DNA of 48,188 nucleotides, from the NCBI GenBank assembly GCA_009841235.1, contig VXMH01000075.1:1-48188 (forward strand). The letters are read 5' to 3'. Position numbers and translations under genes: made by a program. This stretch comes from Caldilineaceae bacterium SB0661_bin_32 (GTDB taxonomy: Bacteria; Chloroflexota; Anaerolineae; Caldilineales; Caldilineaceae). The notes beneath the pieces were generated by a model. It saw only the letters and a program-made list of their open reading frames with translations. It did not search any database and was not told where the DNA came from. Below are positions 41,567 through 48,188 of the stretch, in pieces; positions within the stretch are counted from its first letter, which is position 1; every line of letters begins with the position of its first letter.

Positions 41567-43204
41567 ATGTCCTTTTCTGCCAAGGGAATCGTTCATCGCT
41601 CGACGGTGACGGGCCGGCGAGGCATGATCGCTTCGGCGCATCCGCTGGCTTCGCTGGCGGGCGTGCGCGTAATGATGGAAGGCGGCAACGCTATCGACGC
41701 GGTGGTGGCGGTGGCGGCGGCGCTGAATGTGGTCGAGCCATACATGTCCGGGCTGGGGGGCGACGGGTACATGCATATCTACTCGGCGCGCGAGCAGGAG
41801 CATACGATACTGGACTATATGGGGCGCTCGCCGTACGGGGCAACGTTTGAAGAGGTGGGCGATGCGGAGAGCCGGGCGCGGGGGCCGCGTTCGCCGCTGG
41901 TGCCCGGTTCGTGCGGGGGCTGGCTGGCGGCGCTGGAGCGGTACGGTACGATGGATGCGGCTACAGTCTTTCGGCCGGCGATCGAGTATGCGGAGCAGGG
42001 CTTTCCGCTGACGGTGAAGAACGCCGAGTTCACCGAGTTCAACGTGCCGGAGATGCTGAAGTATCCGGCGACGGTGGAGGCGTATTTGCCGCATGGCCGT
42101 GCGCCGGTTGCCGGTGAGCTGATGATACAGCCTGATTTGGCGAAGAGCATGCGCGCCATCGCCGAGGGCGGCGCGGATGTCTTCTACCGGGGCGAGATTG
42201 CCAACAAACTGGTCCGTTACATGGAGGAGAATGGTGGGCTGATTACGCACAGGGACCTGGAGGATTTTGCGGTTGAGTGGCAGGAACCGGTTTCTGTCTC
42301 ATACCGGGGCTTTCGAGTATATGCGCCGCCGCCGCCGTGCCAGGCGGTCCAGTACCTGGAGACGTTGAACATCATGGAGGGCTTCGACGTGGCGGAGATG
42401 GGACACAACCGTGCAGGGACTTTGCACCGGTTTATCGAGGCGGCGAAACTGGCACAGGCGGACAGGGCCGAGTATACGGGGCTTGAGGACGTGCCCACTG
42501 CCGGTCTGCTGTCGAAGGAGTACGCGGCGCAGCGCCGGGCAGAGATCGGCTCGCAGGCGCGCCCTTCGGGAGGTGAACGGTATACGTCGGAGAAGATGGA
42601 GGACGAGGTACTGGCAGGGGACCCGCGGCGGTGGATGCGCACCGAGTGCACGACGCACTTCAGCGCAATCGACGCGGCGGGCAACGCGGTGGCCATAACA
42701 CAGAGCCTGGGGGCCGGTTTTGGCTCGGCGGTGGTCGTACCGGGAACGGGGATTGCGCTGAACAATTTCCTGAACTGGTTTGACGGCGACCCGCAGAGCC
42801 CGAACGTCATCGGACCCGGCCGGAAGATCGAGATGTGCATGTCGCCGGCGCAGGTGTGGGACGAGCAGGGGCTGCGTTTTCTGATCGGGACGCCGGGCAG
42901 TTACGGGATTCTGCAGACGACGCCGCAGATGATCATGAACGTCATCGATCATGACCTGAACATACAGGCCGCGATCGAGGCGCCGCGGGTCAAGTCGACG
43001 TCGCCGGGTACGCAGGTGGATGTTGAGACGCGGATCGGTGAGGATGTGCTGCTGGCGCTGACGCAGATGGGCCACCGGCTCAACCGGCTGGGGCCCTGGA
43101 ACGCGGAGGTAGGGGGCGGGCAGGGCATCATGGTCGATCCTGAGAACGGGGGATTTATGGGCGGCGCGGACCCGCGGCGGGACGGGTATGCGCTGGGGTG
43201 GTAA
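41567..43204 (+). CDS. ggt: Gamma-glutamyltransferase family protein, second copy
   Basis: A 545-residue Ntn-hydrolase precursor; the predicted nucleophile is Thr362 in ECTTHFSAIDAAGN. The N-terminal part has MEGGNAIDAVVAVAAAL and GLGGDGYMHIY. ATG 41567 is preceded by AAGGAGAG. The lid region (LGAGFGSAVVVPGTG) differs from the copy at 5.5 kb, so substrate preference probably differs. There is no clear signal peptide. It follows the zinc-free dehydrogenase and converges with the aspartoacylase-like gene, whose stop is 29 bases away. Confidence 0.9.
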   Translation: MSFSAKGIVHRSTVTGRRGMIASAHPLASLAGVRVMMEGGNAIDAVVAVAAALNVVEPYMSGLGGDGYMHIYSAREQEHTILDYMGRSPYGATFEEVGDAESRARGPRSPLVPGSCGGWLAALERYGTMDAATVFRPAIEYAEQGFPLTVKNAEFTEFNVPEMLKYPATVEAYLPHGRAPVAGELMIQPDLAKSMRAIAEGGADVFYRGEIANKLVRYMEENGGLITHRDLEDFAVEWQEPVSVSYRGFRVYAPPPPCQAVQYLETLNIMEGFDVAEMGHNRAGTLHRFIEAAKLAQADRAEYTGLEDVPTAGLLSKEYAAQRRAEIGSQARPSGGERYTSEKMEDEVLAGDPRRWMRTECTTHFSAIDAAGNAVAITQSLGAGFGSAVVVPGTGIALNNFLNWFDGDPQSPNVIGPGRKIEMCMSPAQVWDEQGLRFLIGTPGSYGILQTTPQMIMNVIDHDLNIQAAIEAPRVKSTSPGTQVDVETRIGEDVLLALTQMGHRLNRLGPWNAEVGGGQGIMVDPENGGFMGGADPRRDGYALGW

Positions 43205-43207
43205 CGG

Positions 43208-43230
43208 CAGTGGTTAGTGGTCAGTGGTCA
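43208..43230. repeat. Short GTGGTC-type intergenic repeat
   Basis: CAGTGGTTAGTGGTCAGTGG begins 4 bases after the ggt stop and fills the convergent gap to the next gene. It is the most regular of the four copies, with three heptamer-like units. Confidence 0.65.
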
Positions 43231-43233
43231 GGG

Positions 43234-44214
43234 TCATTCGGCGCGGTTGGTGAGGTGGATGAGGCCGTCGCCGGCGAGGACGCGGTGGACGCCGCGGCGC
43301 ATAATGACGATGCCCTCTTTTTCGGCGTGCAGTTCGGCGAGGAGGTCGCCGAGGGGATCGTGGATGGCGCCGACGAGCTGGCCTGATTGGACTTCCTGCA
43401 AGAGTTCGACGCGGGGTCGGAAGTAGCCGGCCATGGGGGCGGACATGACTTCGTCCATGTTGCCGTCGCCGAGGAGGTGCTGGGGAGGCGGGGCAGCGGC
43501 GGGCTCGCCTGCGAGCATGTCGAGGTGGTGCATGACGTTGAGGACGCCCTGTGTGAAACAGTCAACGTCTTCGGGGCGGGCGCGGCCGGCGCCGGCGGCT
43601 TCGGTGTAGAGGCAGGGCACGCCGAGGTCGGTGGCTGCGGAGATGCTGCGGCCCGGCGGTATGGGGGGAGGGTGGCCCCACAAAACGGGCGCGCCGAAGA
43701 CGCGGGATGCGGCGAGGGAGCGACGGCCGACTTCGTCGTCGCTGTGGAGGTAGCCGGCGAGCGTAGGGATGTCGCCGACAACGCCGGCGCTGTGGAGGTC
43801 GATGAAGAAGTCGGCAGCGCTGATGAACTTGACGGTGAGCCAGTGGGCGATGCGCTCGGTCAGGGTGCCGGTTTCGGAGCCGGGGAAGACGCGTGCCAGG
43901 TTGAGCCCGTCGATGGGGCTGTTGCGAGTGGCGGCGGCGTAGGCGGCCATGTTGCAGACCGGGACCATGAGGAGTGTACCGCGCAGTTGGTGAGGGTTGA
44001 CCTCTTCAGCGATGCGGGGGATGGCTTCGACGCCTTCGTACTCGTCGCCGTGGACGCCGGCGAACACGACCAGGGTGGGTCCCGGTTCGGAGCCGGTGAC
44101 GGTGAGCAGGGGTAGCTGCCACCAGCCGCCTTCGACGCGCTGGGAGATGTTCAGCCAGCTGGCGCTTTTTGTTCCCCGCTCCAGTTGGTTCACGTCCAGT
44201 TCGGAAATGTGCAT
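43234..44214 (-). CDS. Succinylglutamate desuccinylase/aspartoacylase family protein
   Basis: A 326-residue zinc-dependent deacylase of the M14-like aspartoacylase fold. Zinc ligands are His55 and Glu58 (GVHGDEYEG) and His141 (IDLHSAG); the catalytic Glu lies in LYTEAAGAG. A C-terminal domain (HEKEGIV-like strand region) is present. AGGAGAAA precedes ATG 44214. The family removes acyl groups from amino acids or related amines. It is the last gene of a minus-strand run from 47.9 kb, after a 195-base gap holding CACGAAG-type repeats. Confidence 0.88.
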   Translation of the reverse strand: MHISELDVNQLERGTKSASWLNISQRVEGGWWQLPLLTVTGSEPGPTLVVFAGVHGDEYEGVEAIPRIAEEVNPHQLRGTLLMVPVCNMAAYAAATRNSPIDGLNLARVFPGSETGTLTERIAHWLTVKFISAADFFIDLHSAGVVGDIPTLAGYLHSDDEVGRRSLAASRVFGAPVLWGHPPPIPPGRSISAATDLGVPCLYTEAAGAGRARPEDVDCFTQGVLNVMHHLDMLAGEPAAAPPPQHLLGDGNMDEVMSAPMAGYFRPRVELLQEVQSGQLVGAIHDPLGDLLAELHAEKEGIVIMRRGVHRVLAGDGLIHLTNRAE

Positions 44215-44281
44215 AGTATTTCTCCTGACAGATAGTCCATCTCTGGCGGGCCGGCCGCGGAGAACTTCCTAAAACCTTCTT

Positions 44282-44346
44282 CCACGAAGGGCCACTAAGG
44301 GCCACGAAGAACACCTCTCTTTGATCCGCGAAGGGCCGCGAAGAAC
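44282..44346. repeat. CGAAGGGCC-type short tandem repeats
   Basis: Units of the form CCRCGAAGGGCC are arranged as CCACGAAGGGCCACTAAGGG then CCACGAAGA, and again CCGCGAAGGGCCGCGAAGA after 15 bases. The block sits in the gap between the propeller gene and the aspartoacylase gene. Such units occur widely between genes in metagenomic genomes; no role is known. Confidence 0.6.
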
Positions 44347-44409
44347 ATACCTTGTATTGGCCACAGATGGTGGTCGTATGGGACGCGTTTGGCGCGAGAG
44401 ATTGGCAAT

Positions 44410-45912
44410 TTATTCCCTGAACTGAATCGAATAGAGGTCGGCGTCTTTGAGGTCGAGGCGGAGGCGGATAGGACGTCCTGCCAGTTCGCTTAGATCGTTG
44501 CCGCCGGCCCAGTTGGCTGTGCGGTCGATGGCGTCGCCAAAGAATTCGTCGCTGTCGTCGAGGGAGAAGCCGGGAACCGGCCGGCCCTCGTGGTCCTGGA
44601 TCTCGACGCGCAGGCTGCCGGCGGCGGAGGTGGCGAAGTTGAGGACGAGATTGCGGCCTGAGAAGATCAGCGGCCTGGTATGGCAGGCGCCGCCGGAGAG
44701 GGGCGCATGGAGGGAGACGAAACCGTCGATGCGGGTGGTGTAGCGGCGCACGTTCATGCTGGGGCCGGTCCAGTAGCCTTCGACGACGTAGAGGGAGAGC
44801 TCGGGCGGGGCGCCAGGCGAATCGGCCTCGGTCTCGATGAGGCCCCAGGCGATGCAGTTGTCGCTGTAGACCCAACTGTCTACAACATTGGGGCCGGGGC
44901 GGATGTATGCCTCTCCCCAGCGCTTGAAGTTCAGGCCATCGCGGCTGGACATGAAGAGCCCGTCTGTAACCACGGAGCCGTAGCGGGGATGGGCGGCGCT
45001 GCGCGCACGGCGGTACTCGAGGCCGGGGAGGTTGTCGGTCTGGGGGAGCCAGCCTCTGTCGATGTAGCGCATTGGGAAGCCGAAGAGGATGTGGGGCGCG
45101 CGGGCGTAGGGCCGGATCTGGTTGGTGTAGAGTGGCTGTTCGGGGCTGTCGCCGTAGTCGAGCCATTTTGGCTCGGACCAGTTGAGAAAGTCGGCGGAGG
45201 TTGCGGTTTTGATGCCGCGCACGCCGTGGGGGGCGCCGCCGCGAAAGTCGCGGAAGTAGGCCCGGTATTCGCCGCGGTAATCGTCCCAGAAGGCCAGATT
45301 CAGGGAGTCGAAGTAGCCCTCGGTAATGACAGGGGAAGGGATGTCTTCATTCTGTTGACGCATAAAGGAGAAGTTGAAGCCGTCTGGGGACCGGAGGGCA
45401 TAGAGGACACGCGGCGATTTGCCGGGGACGATGGCCTTGTACTCGGATCCTGCCTGACAGGCTGGGTTCGTGTCCGGGAATACGGCGGTATCGCCGGCAC
45501 TGATTTCGACGGCGGGGAAGCTGTCCGGCGCAAGAACGATGTTGTTGTTGCGGTTGCCCTCGAATTCGACCAGGCCGAGGGCGGGTTTGCTCCAGCGCTT
45601 GCCGTCGGTGCTCTCGGCATAGCAGACATAGTAGGGGTGGGGGTAGTTTATGCGGCCGCCGCCCATGACGTAGTGCCAGGCGCCGTAGTACATGCGGAAG
45701 CGCCCGTCTCTGTCCTGGAAGACGGTGCGGTAGAGGCAGGCGTTGCCCTCGCAGGGCGCGTCGGTCTGCAGGACCACTTCGCGCTTGACGGGAGGATGGA
45801 GGCGCAGCTCGAGACCTCCGCCAAGTTCGGCGAAGAGGAAGTCGTCGATCAGGGGTTCAAGGCGGGCGCCGATATTGATCGGTTCGGTATGTGCGCTGGC
45901 GGAGTTGCTCAT
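44410..45912 (-). CDS. Glycosidase-like beta-propeller protein (GH43/GH32-type fold)
   Basis: A 500-residue protein with the repeated strand patterns of five-bladed glycosidases: RFRMYYGAWHYV, YYVCYAESTDGKRWSKP, SLNLAFWDDYRGEYRAYFR and GLFMSSRDGLNFKRW. An early LEPLIDDFLF holds a candidate acidic residue. A C-terminal jelly-roll-like part follows (LRVEIQDHEGRPVPGF). There is no signal peptide. ATG 45912 with AGGTGA upstream is preferred over GTG 45921. Activity cannot be assigned; many such proteins in sulfatase-rich regions are annotated as hypothetical. Confidence 0.78.
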   Translation of the reverse strand: MSNSASAHTEPINIGARLEPLIDDFLFAELGGGLELRLHPPVKREVVLQTDAPCEGNACLYRTVFQDRDGRFRMYYGAWHYVMGGGRINYPHPYYVCYAESTDGKRWSKPALGLVEFEGNRNNNIVLAPDSFPAVEISAGDTAVFPDTNPACQAGSEYKAIVPGKSPRVLYALRSPDGFNFSFMRQQNEDIPSPVITEGYFDSLNLAFWDDYRGEYRAYFRDFRGGAPHGVRGIKTATSADFLNWSEPKWLDYGDSPEQPLYTNQIRPYARAPHILFGFPMRYIDRGWLPQTDNLPGLEYRRARSAAHPRYGSVVTDGLFMSSRDGLNFKRWGEAYIRPGPNVVDSWVYSDNCIAWGLIETEADSPGAPPELSLYVVEGYWTGPSMNVRRYTTRIDGFVSLHAPLSGGACHTRPLIFSGRNLVLNFATSAAGSLRVEIQDHEGRPVPGFSLDDSDEFFGDAIDRTANWAGGNDLSELAGRPIRLRLDLKDADLYSIQFRE

Positions 45913-45933
45913 GCTTGTCACCTGTTGGAACTG

Positions 45934-45953
45934 CAGTGGTTAGTGGTCAGTAA
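45934..45953. repeat. Short GTGGTC-type intergenic repeat
   Basis: CAGTGGTTAGTGGTCAGTAA lies in the 57-base gap between the two minus-strand genes and is nearly identical to the copy at 43208. A fourth short copy is at 27517-27530. Confidence 0.65.
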
Positions 45954-45969
45954 CGGCAAGACCAGTGGA

Positions 45970-46824
45970 TCAGAGGTTTGGGGCGCGCAGGACTGTGTTG
46001 GTTGAGGGAAGCGCCCATACTTCGCTGTAGACGGTCGGGGATGGTCGGGGCGGGGGGTAGCCGGGCGGTTTGTTGTTGGGATCGCGGAGCTCATTTCGAT
46101 CGCGGCCTTCGACATGGTGGAGCCAGACGAGCTCTTCGGACGCGGCGGCGACTTCACGGCGCAGGATGAACTCGATGTAGTCGAAGGCGGTGAAGGCGAC
46201 GTGGGCGAGGAAGACGCGGTGGACGGTGCGGCCGTTCCAGGTAGCGAGGTCGGGCAGGACCAGGGGGCCGGTGCAGACCTGAAAGGCGGCGTCCTCGCGG
46301 TTGACGTTGATGAGATTGACGGGATATTCGACGGTGACGCGCAGGCCGGTCTTTTCGTCGCGGTAGGCGCAGCGGGCATTGAGCAGGGCGTTGGCGAGGG
46401 TGGCTTCGATCAGGGGCTCGCTGGCATTCAGCTCGATTGGTTGGGGAAACTCTTTGAGGCTGATGTCGCAGTCCTGGAAGGCCTCGCTCAGCTCCTGCGC
46501 GGACGCGGGCTCTGATTCGCCGCTGGGCCGGCGGGCGATTGGGATCCGGTGCGTGCGGCTGAAGGCCATGCGAAATTCGCTGCTGGGGAGCTGGAAGAAG
46601 CCCTGCCGGGGGATGGTGTATTCAGTGCGGCAGGGGGCGCCGACGAAGAGCTCGGCCAGGGCGGCGCCATTCTCAGCGGAGATGACACAGCCGGATTCGA
46701 TGTTGAAGCGGACGCGGCGCACATCGCCATCCTTGCCGATGAAACCGCCGGCGTACTTGTAGTAGGGGTCCGCCTGCCTGGGGAAGGTCTTCCAGGTGAA
46801 GAAGGAGCGGGGAAAGTCGATCAT
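45970..46824 (-). CDS. Hypothetical protein, possibly all-beta, unknown family
   Basis: A 284-residue soluble protein. Features are an aromatic N-terminus (MIDFPRSFFTWKTF), a segment GKDGDVRRVRFNIESG, a central EYPVNLINVNREDAAFQV and a Pro-rich region before the C-terminus. AAGGAGG precedes the ATG and fixes the start. I do not recognise the family. It lies 17 bases downstream of the dehydrogenase and 57 bases upstream of the propeller gene, so it likely works with them on the same substrate. Confidence 0.75.
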   Translation of the reverse strand: MIDFPRSFFTWKTFPRQADPYYKYAGGFIGKDGDVRRVRFNIESGCVISAENGAALAELFVGAPCRTEYTIPRQGFFQLPSSEFRMAFSRTHRIPIARRPSGESEPASAQELSEAFQDCDISLKEFPQPIELNASEPLIEATLANALLNARCAYRDEKTGLRVTVEYPVNLINVNREDAAFQVCTGPLVLPDLATWNGRTVHRVFLAHVAFTAFDYIEFILRREVAAASEELVWLHHVEGRDRNELRDPNNKPPGYPPPRPSPTVYSEVWALPSTNTVLRAPNL

Positions 46825-46841
46825 GCCAGCCTCCTTAGGTA

Positions 46842-47918
46842 TCAGTCCCAGGTAAAGAAGACGCTCAGCCAGCCTTCGTGGCCGCTCATCATGCGGTCGA
46901 AGAGATCGGGCGCTTCGGTATAGGGCACTACATGGCTGACGAGCGGCTCGGTCTGCAGCTCGCGGCGGCGGATGAGATCGAGGATCACGTGCTGGTTGCG
47001 CACGCGCGTCCAGGGCCAGTAGGGATGTGTGTCGCTCATGCCGGTCTGGTAGGAGCCGGTCATGACGATTTCGCGGCGGAAAAGCTCGTTGGACTCGATG
47101 GGGATGGAGCCGCTGGTCGCGCCCACGAGGATGATGCGGCCGCGATCGGCGGCGGCTTTGATCATGGTGGGGTAGTTGCCGATAAAGGAGGTGCAGTGGA
47201 GCTGGACCTCGGCCCCGCTGCCGGGCAACATGCTGGGCAGCGCGCCGCGCCAGCGCCAGGGCAGTTGTGTGTGGGCGCGGATCTCTTCGGCCACGTCCTG
47301 GCTGCCGGCGTCGACCAGATGGGAAGCGCCAAGCTGGCGGGCGAGATCCAGGCGCTCCTCGACGAGGTCGACGCCGATGAGAGGCTGGGCGCCGACGAGG
47401 CGGCAGAGCTGCAAGGCGAGCAGGCCGACGACGCCGAGGCCGTGGACGGCGACCGATTCGCCGATCTGGATCTGGGCGCGGCGCACGCCGTGGAGGGCGA
47501 CGTCACCGAGAACGCAGAAGGCGACTTCCACATCGGTCAGATCGTCGGGCAGTTTTTGGACGTTGTACTGCTGCGGGATGACGACTTCGCTGGCTTCGAG
47601 CTCGGGTGTTATAAGCCAGTGGGTGGAATGGTTGCCGCTGCAGAGGACGCGGTCGCCCACTGCGACCTGGTCGATCTCGCTGCCCGCTTCTTCGACGACG
47701 CCGATGGCGGTGTAGCCGAGCCCTTCGGGTGTAAAGGAGGCCTGCTCCGCGGGGCTGGCGGTGCGGCGGCGGCGGATGCCGTTCATCTCGGAGCCGGCGC
47801 TGACCTGGGTGAGGCTAGTGCGTACCAGGAGCTGATTGGCTGCGGGGACCGGCACTTCGAACTCTTCGACTTCAATTTGGCCTGCAGGGGTGAGGACCAG
47901 CCGCTTTCCCTTTGTCAC
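46842..47918 (-). CDS. Medium-chain dehydrogenase/reductase, zinc-free type
   Basis: A 358-residue MDR enzyme starting MTKGKRLVLTPAGQIEVEEF from GTG 47918, with AAAGGAA upstream; the frame to 48104 translates repeat copy C and is spurious. The cofactor loop is AVHGLGVVGLLAL. The usual zinc-site segment reads TQVSAGSEMNGI and lacks Cys, as in the plus-strand dehydrogenase at 40.5 kb, so both probably belong to the same zinc-free branch. It is the first gene of the minus-strand run that includes the hypothetical, propeller and aspartoacylase-like genes. Confidence 0.86.
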   Translation of the reverse strand: MTKGKRLVLTPAGQIEVEEFEVPVPAANQLLVRTSLTQVSAGSEMNGIRRRRTASPAEQASFTPEGLGYTAIGVVEEAGSEIDQVAVGDRVLCSGNHSTHWLITPELEASEVVIPQQYNVQKLPDDLTDVEVAFCVLGDVALHGVRRAQIQIGESVAVHGLGVVGLLALQLCRLVGAQPLIGVDLVEERLDLARQLGASHLVDAGSQDVAEEIRAHTQLPWRWRGALPSMLPGSGAEVQLHCTSFIGNYPTMIKAAADRGRIILVGATSGSIPIESNELFRREIVMTGSYQTGMSDTHPYWPWTRVRNQHVILDLIRRRELQTEPLVSHVVPYTEAPDLFDRMMSGHEGWLSVFFTWD

Positions 47919-48015
47919 GCGCGATTCCTTTCGATGTAGCGCTGCGCCGATAGACCGAAGTACATGGTCAAGTGTACAATCATTCTCAGTCTGTTTCCAA
48001 CAGGGGGACAACAGT

Positions 48016-48118
48016 GGGTGCATCCCAGATTTGTGGTGGGTACAGTCCGGCGGGGAATCCATGCCGGCGGTGGGGGGCGAGGGCAGGCACAAGGCCAGCC
48101 CCAACCGGAGTTTTGTAG
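48016..48118. repeat. Dispersed intergenic repeat, copy C
   Basis: It carries both modules seen in copy A in the same order: GGGTGCATCCCAGAT at 48016-48030 and GGGCAGGCACAAGGCC from 48081. About 50 bases separate them here against about 15 in copy A. The remaining bases to the window end hold no gene. Confidence 0.75.
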
Positions 48119-48188
48119 TTTGAAGAGGTGTTTAATCTGTATAATATACAAAAAACCGAGCCCCCCAGACAAGAGGCCATATCGGTTT

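Noticed and set aside
47919..48104. Upstream extension of the 46.8 kb dehydrogenase frame
   Set aside because: It reads through repeat copy C; GTG 47918 with AAAGGAA is the supported start.
48153..48188. AAACCGA/TCGGTTT inverted repeat at the right edge as a terminator
   Set aside because: The arms are only 7 bases, the loop is long and the window ends before any T-run can be judged.

Overview
The window looks like a piece of a high-GC bacterial chromosome, most plausibly a Chloroflexota bacterium of the Caldilinea/Anaerolineae type as found in marine or sponge-associated metagenomes. This placement is inference: it rests on the GC-rich coding, the mix of formylglycine sulfatases, enolase-superfamily dehydratases, two gamma-glutamyltransferases and LutABC, and dispersed intergenic repeats. 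There is no rRNA, tRNA, CRISPR array or complete insertion sequence.

Layout. At 0-5.5 kb is an accessory patch on the minus strand: a partial Cys/His-rich small protein, a truncated type I restriction R subunit that has lost its Walker A segment, an N4/N6 DNA methyltransferase, two tiny overlapping ORFs, a DUF488 protein, and a clan AA aspartic protease with its small partner. At 5.5-8 kb are a gamma-glutamyltransferase and a NYN-domain RNase-like protein. At 8.4-11.8 kb is a TRAP transporter whose permease genes face the binding-protein gene across a bidirectional terminator. At 11.9-19 kb lie an SDR, a ferredoxin, a glycerate 2-kinase translationally coupled to an RloA/RloB ATPase-nuclease pair, an NHL-propeller protein and a zinc-type dehydrogenase. 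At 19.4-29.1 kb lie lexA, a run with a sugar isomerase-like protein, a sulfurtransferase, lutCBA and an M24 peptidase, then three tandem ssb copies, the first truncated. lexA and the ssb run have near-consensus sigma-70 promoters that contain the same putative LexA operator.

At 29.3-48 kb is a catabolic island: two mandelate racemase/muconate lactonizing-type enzymes, SDR, Gfo/Idh/MocA oxidoreductase, two sulfatases, a DapA-like aldolase, a Rieske ferredoxin, a second gamma-glutamyltransferase, an aspartoacylase-like deacylase, a glycosidase-like propeller protein and two medium-chain dehydrogenases. Together these fit removal of sulfate, oxidation or dehydration, and aldol cleavage of sugar acids. 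The TRAP importer, glycerate kinase and LutABC could handle uptake and the three-carbon products. The linkage is inferred from gene content; no substrate can be read from the sequence.

The points most worth following are the SOS-type promoters of lexA and ssb, the triplicated ssb locus, the RloAB pair coupled to a metabolic kinase, the R subunit with an in-frame loss of its ATP-binding segment, and several intergenic repeat families.
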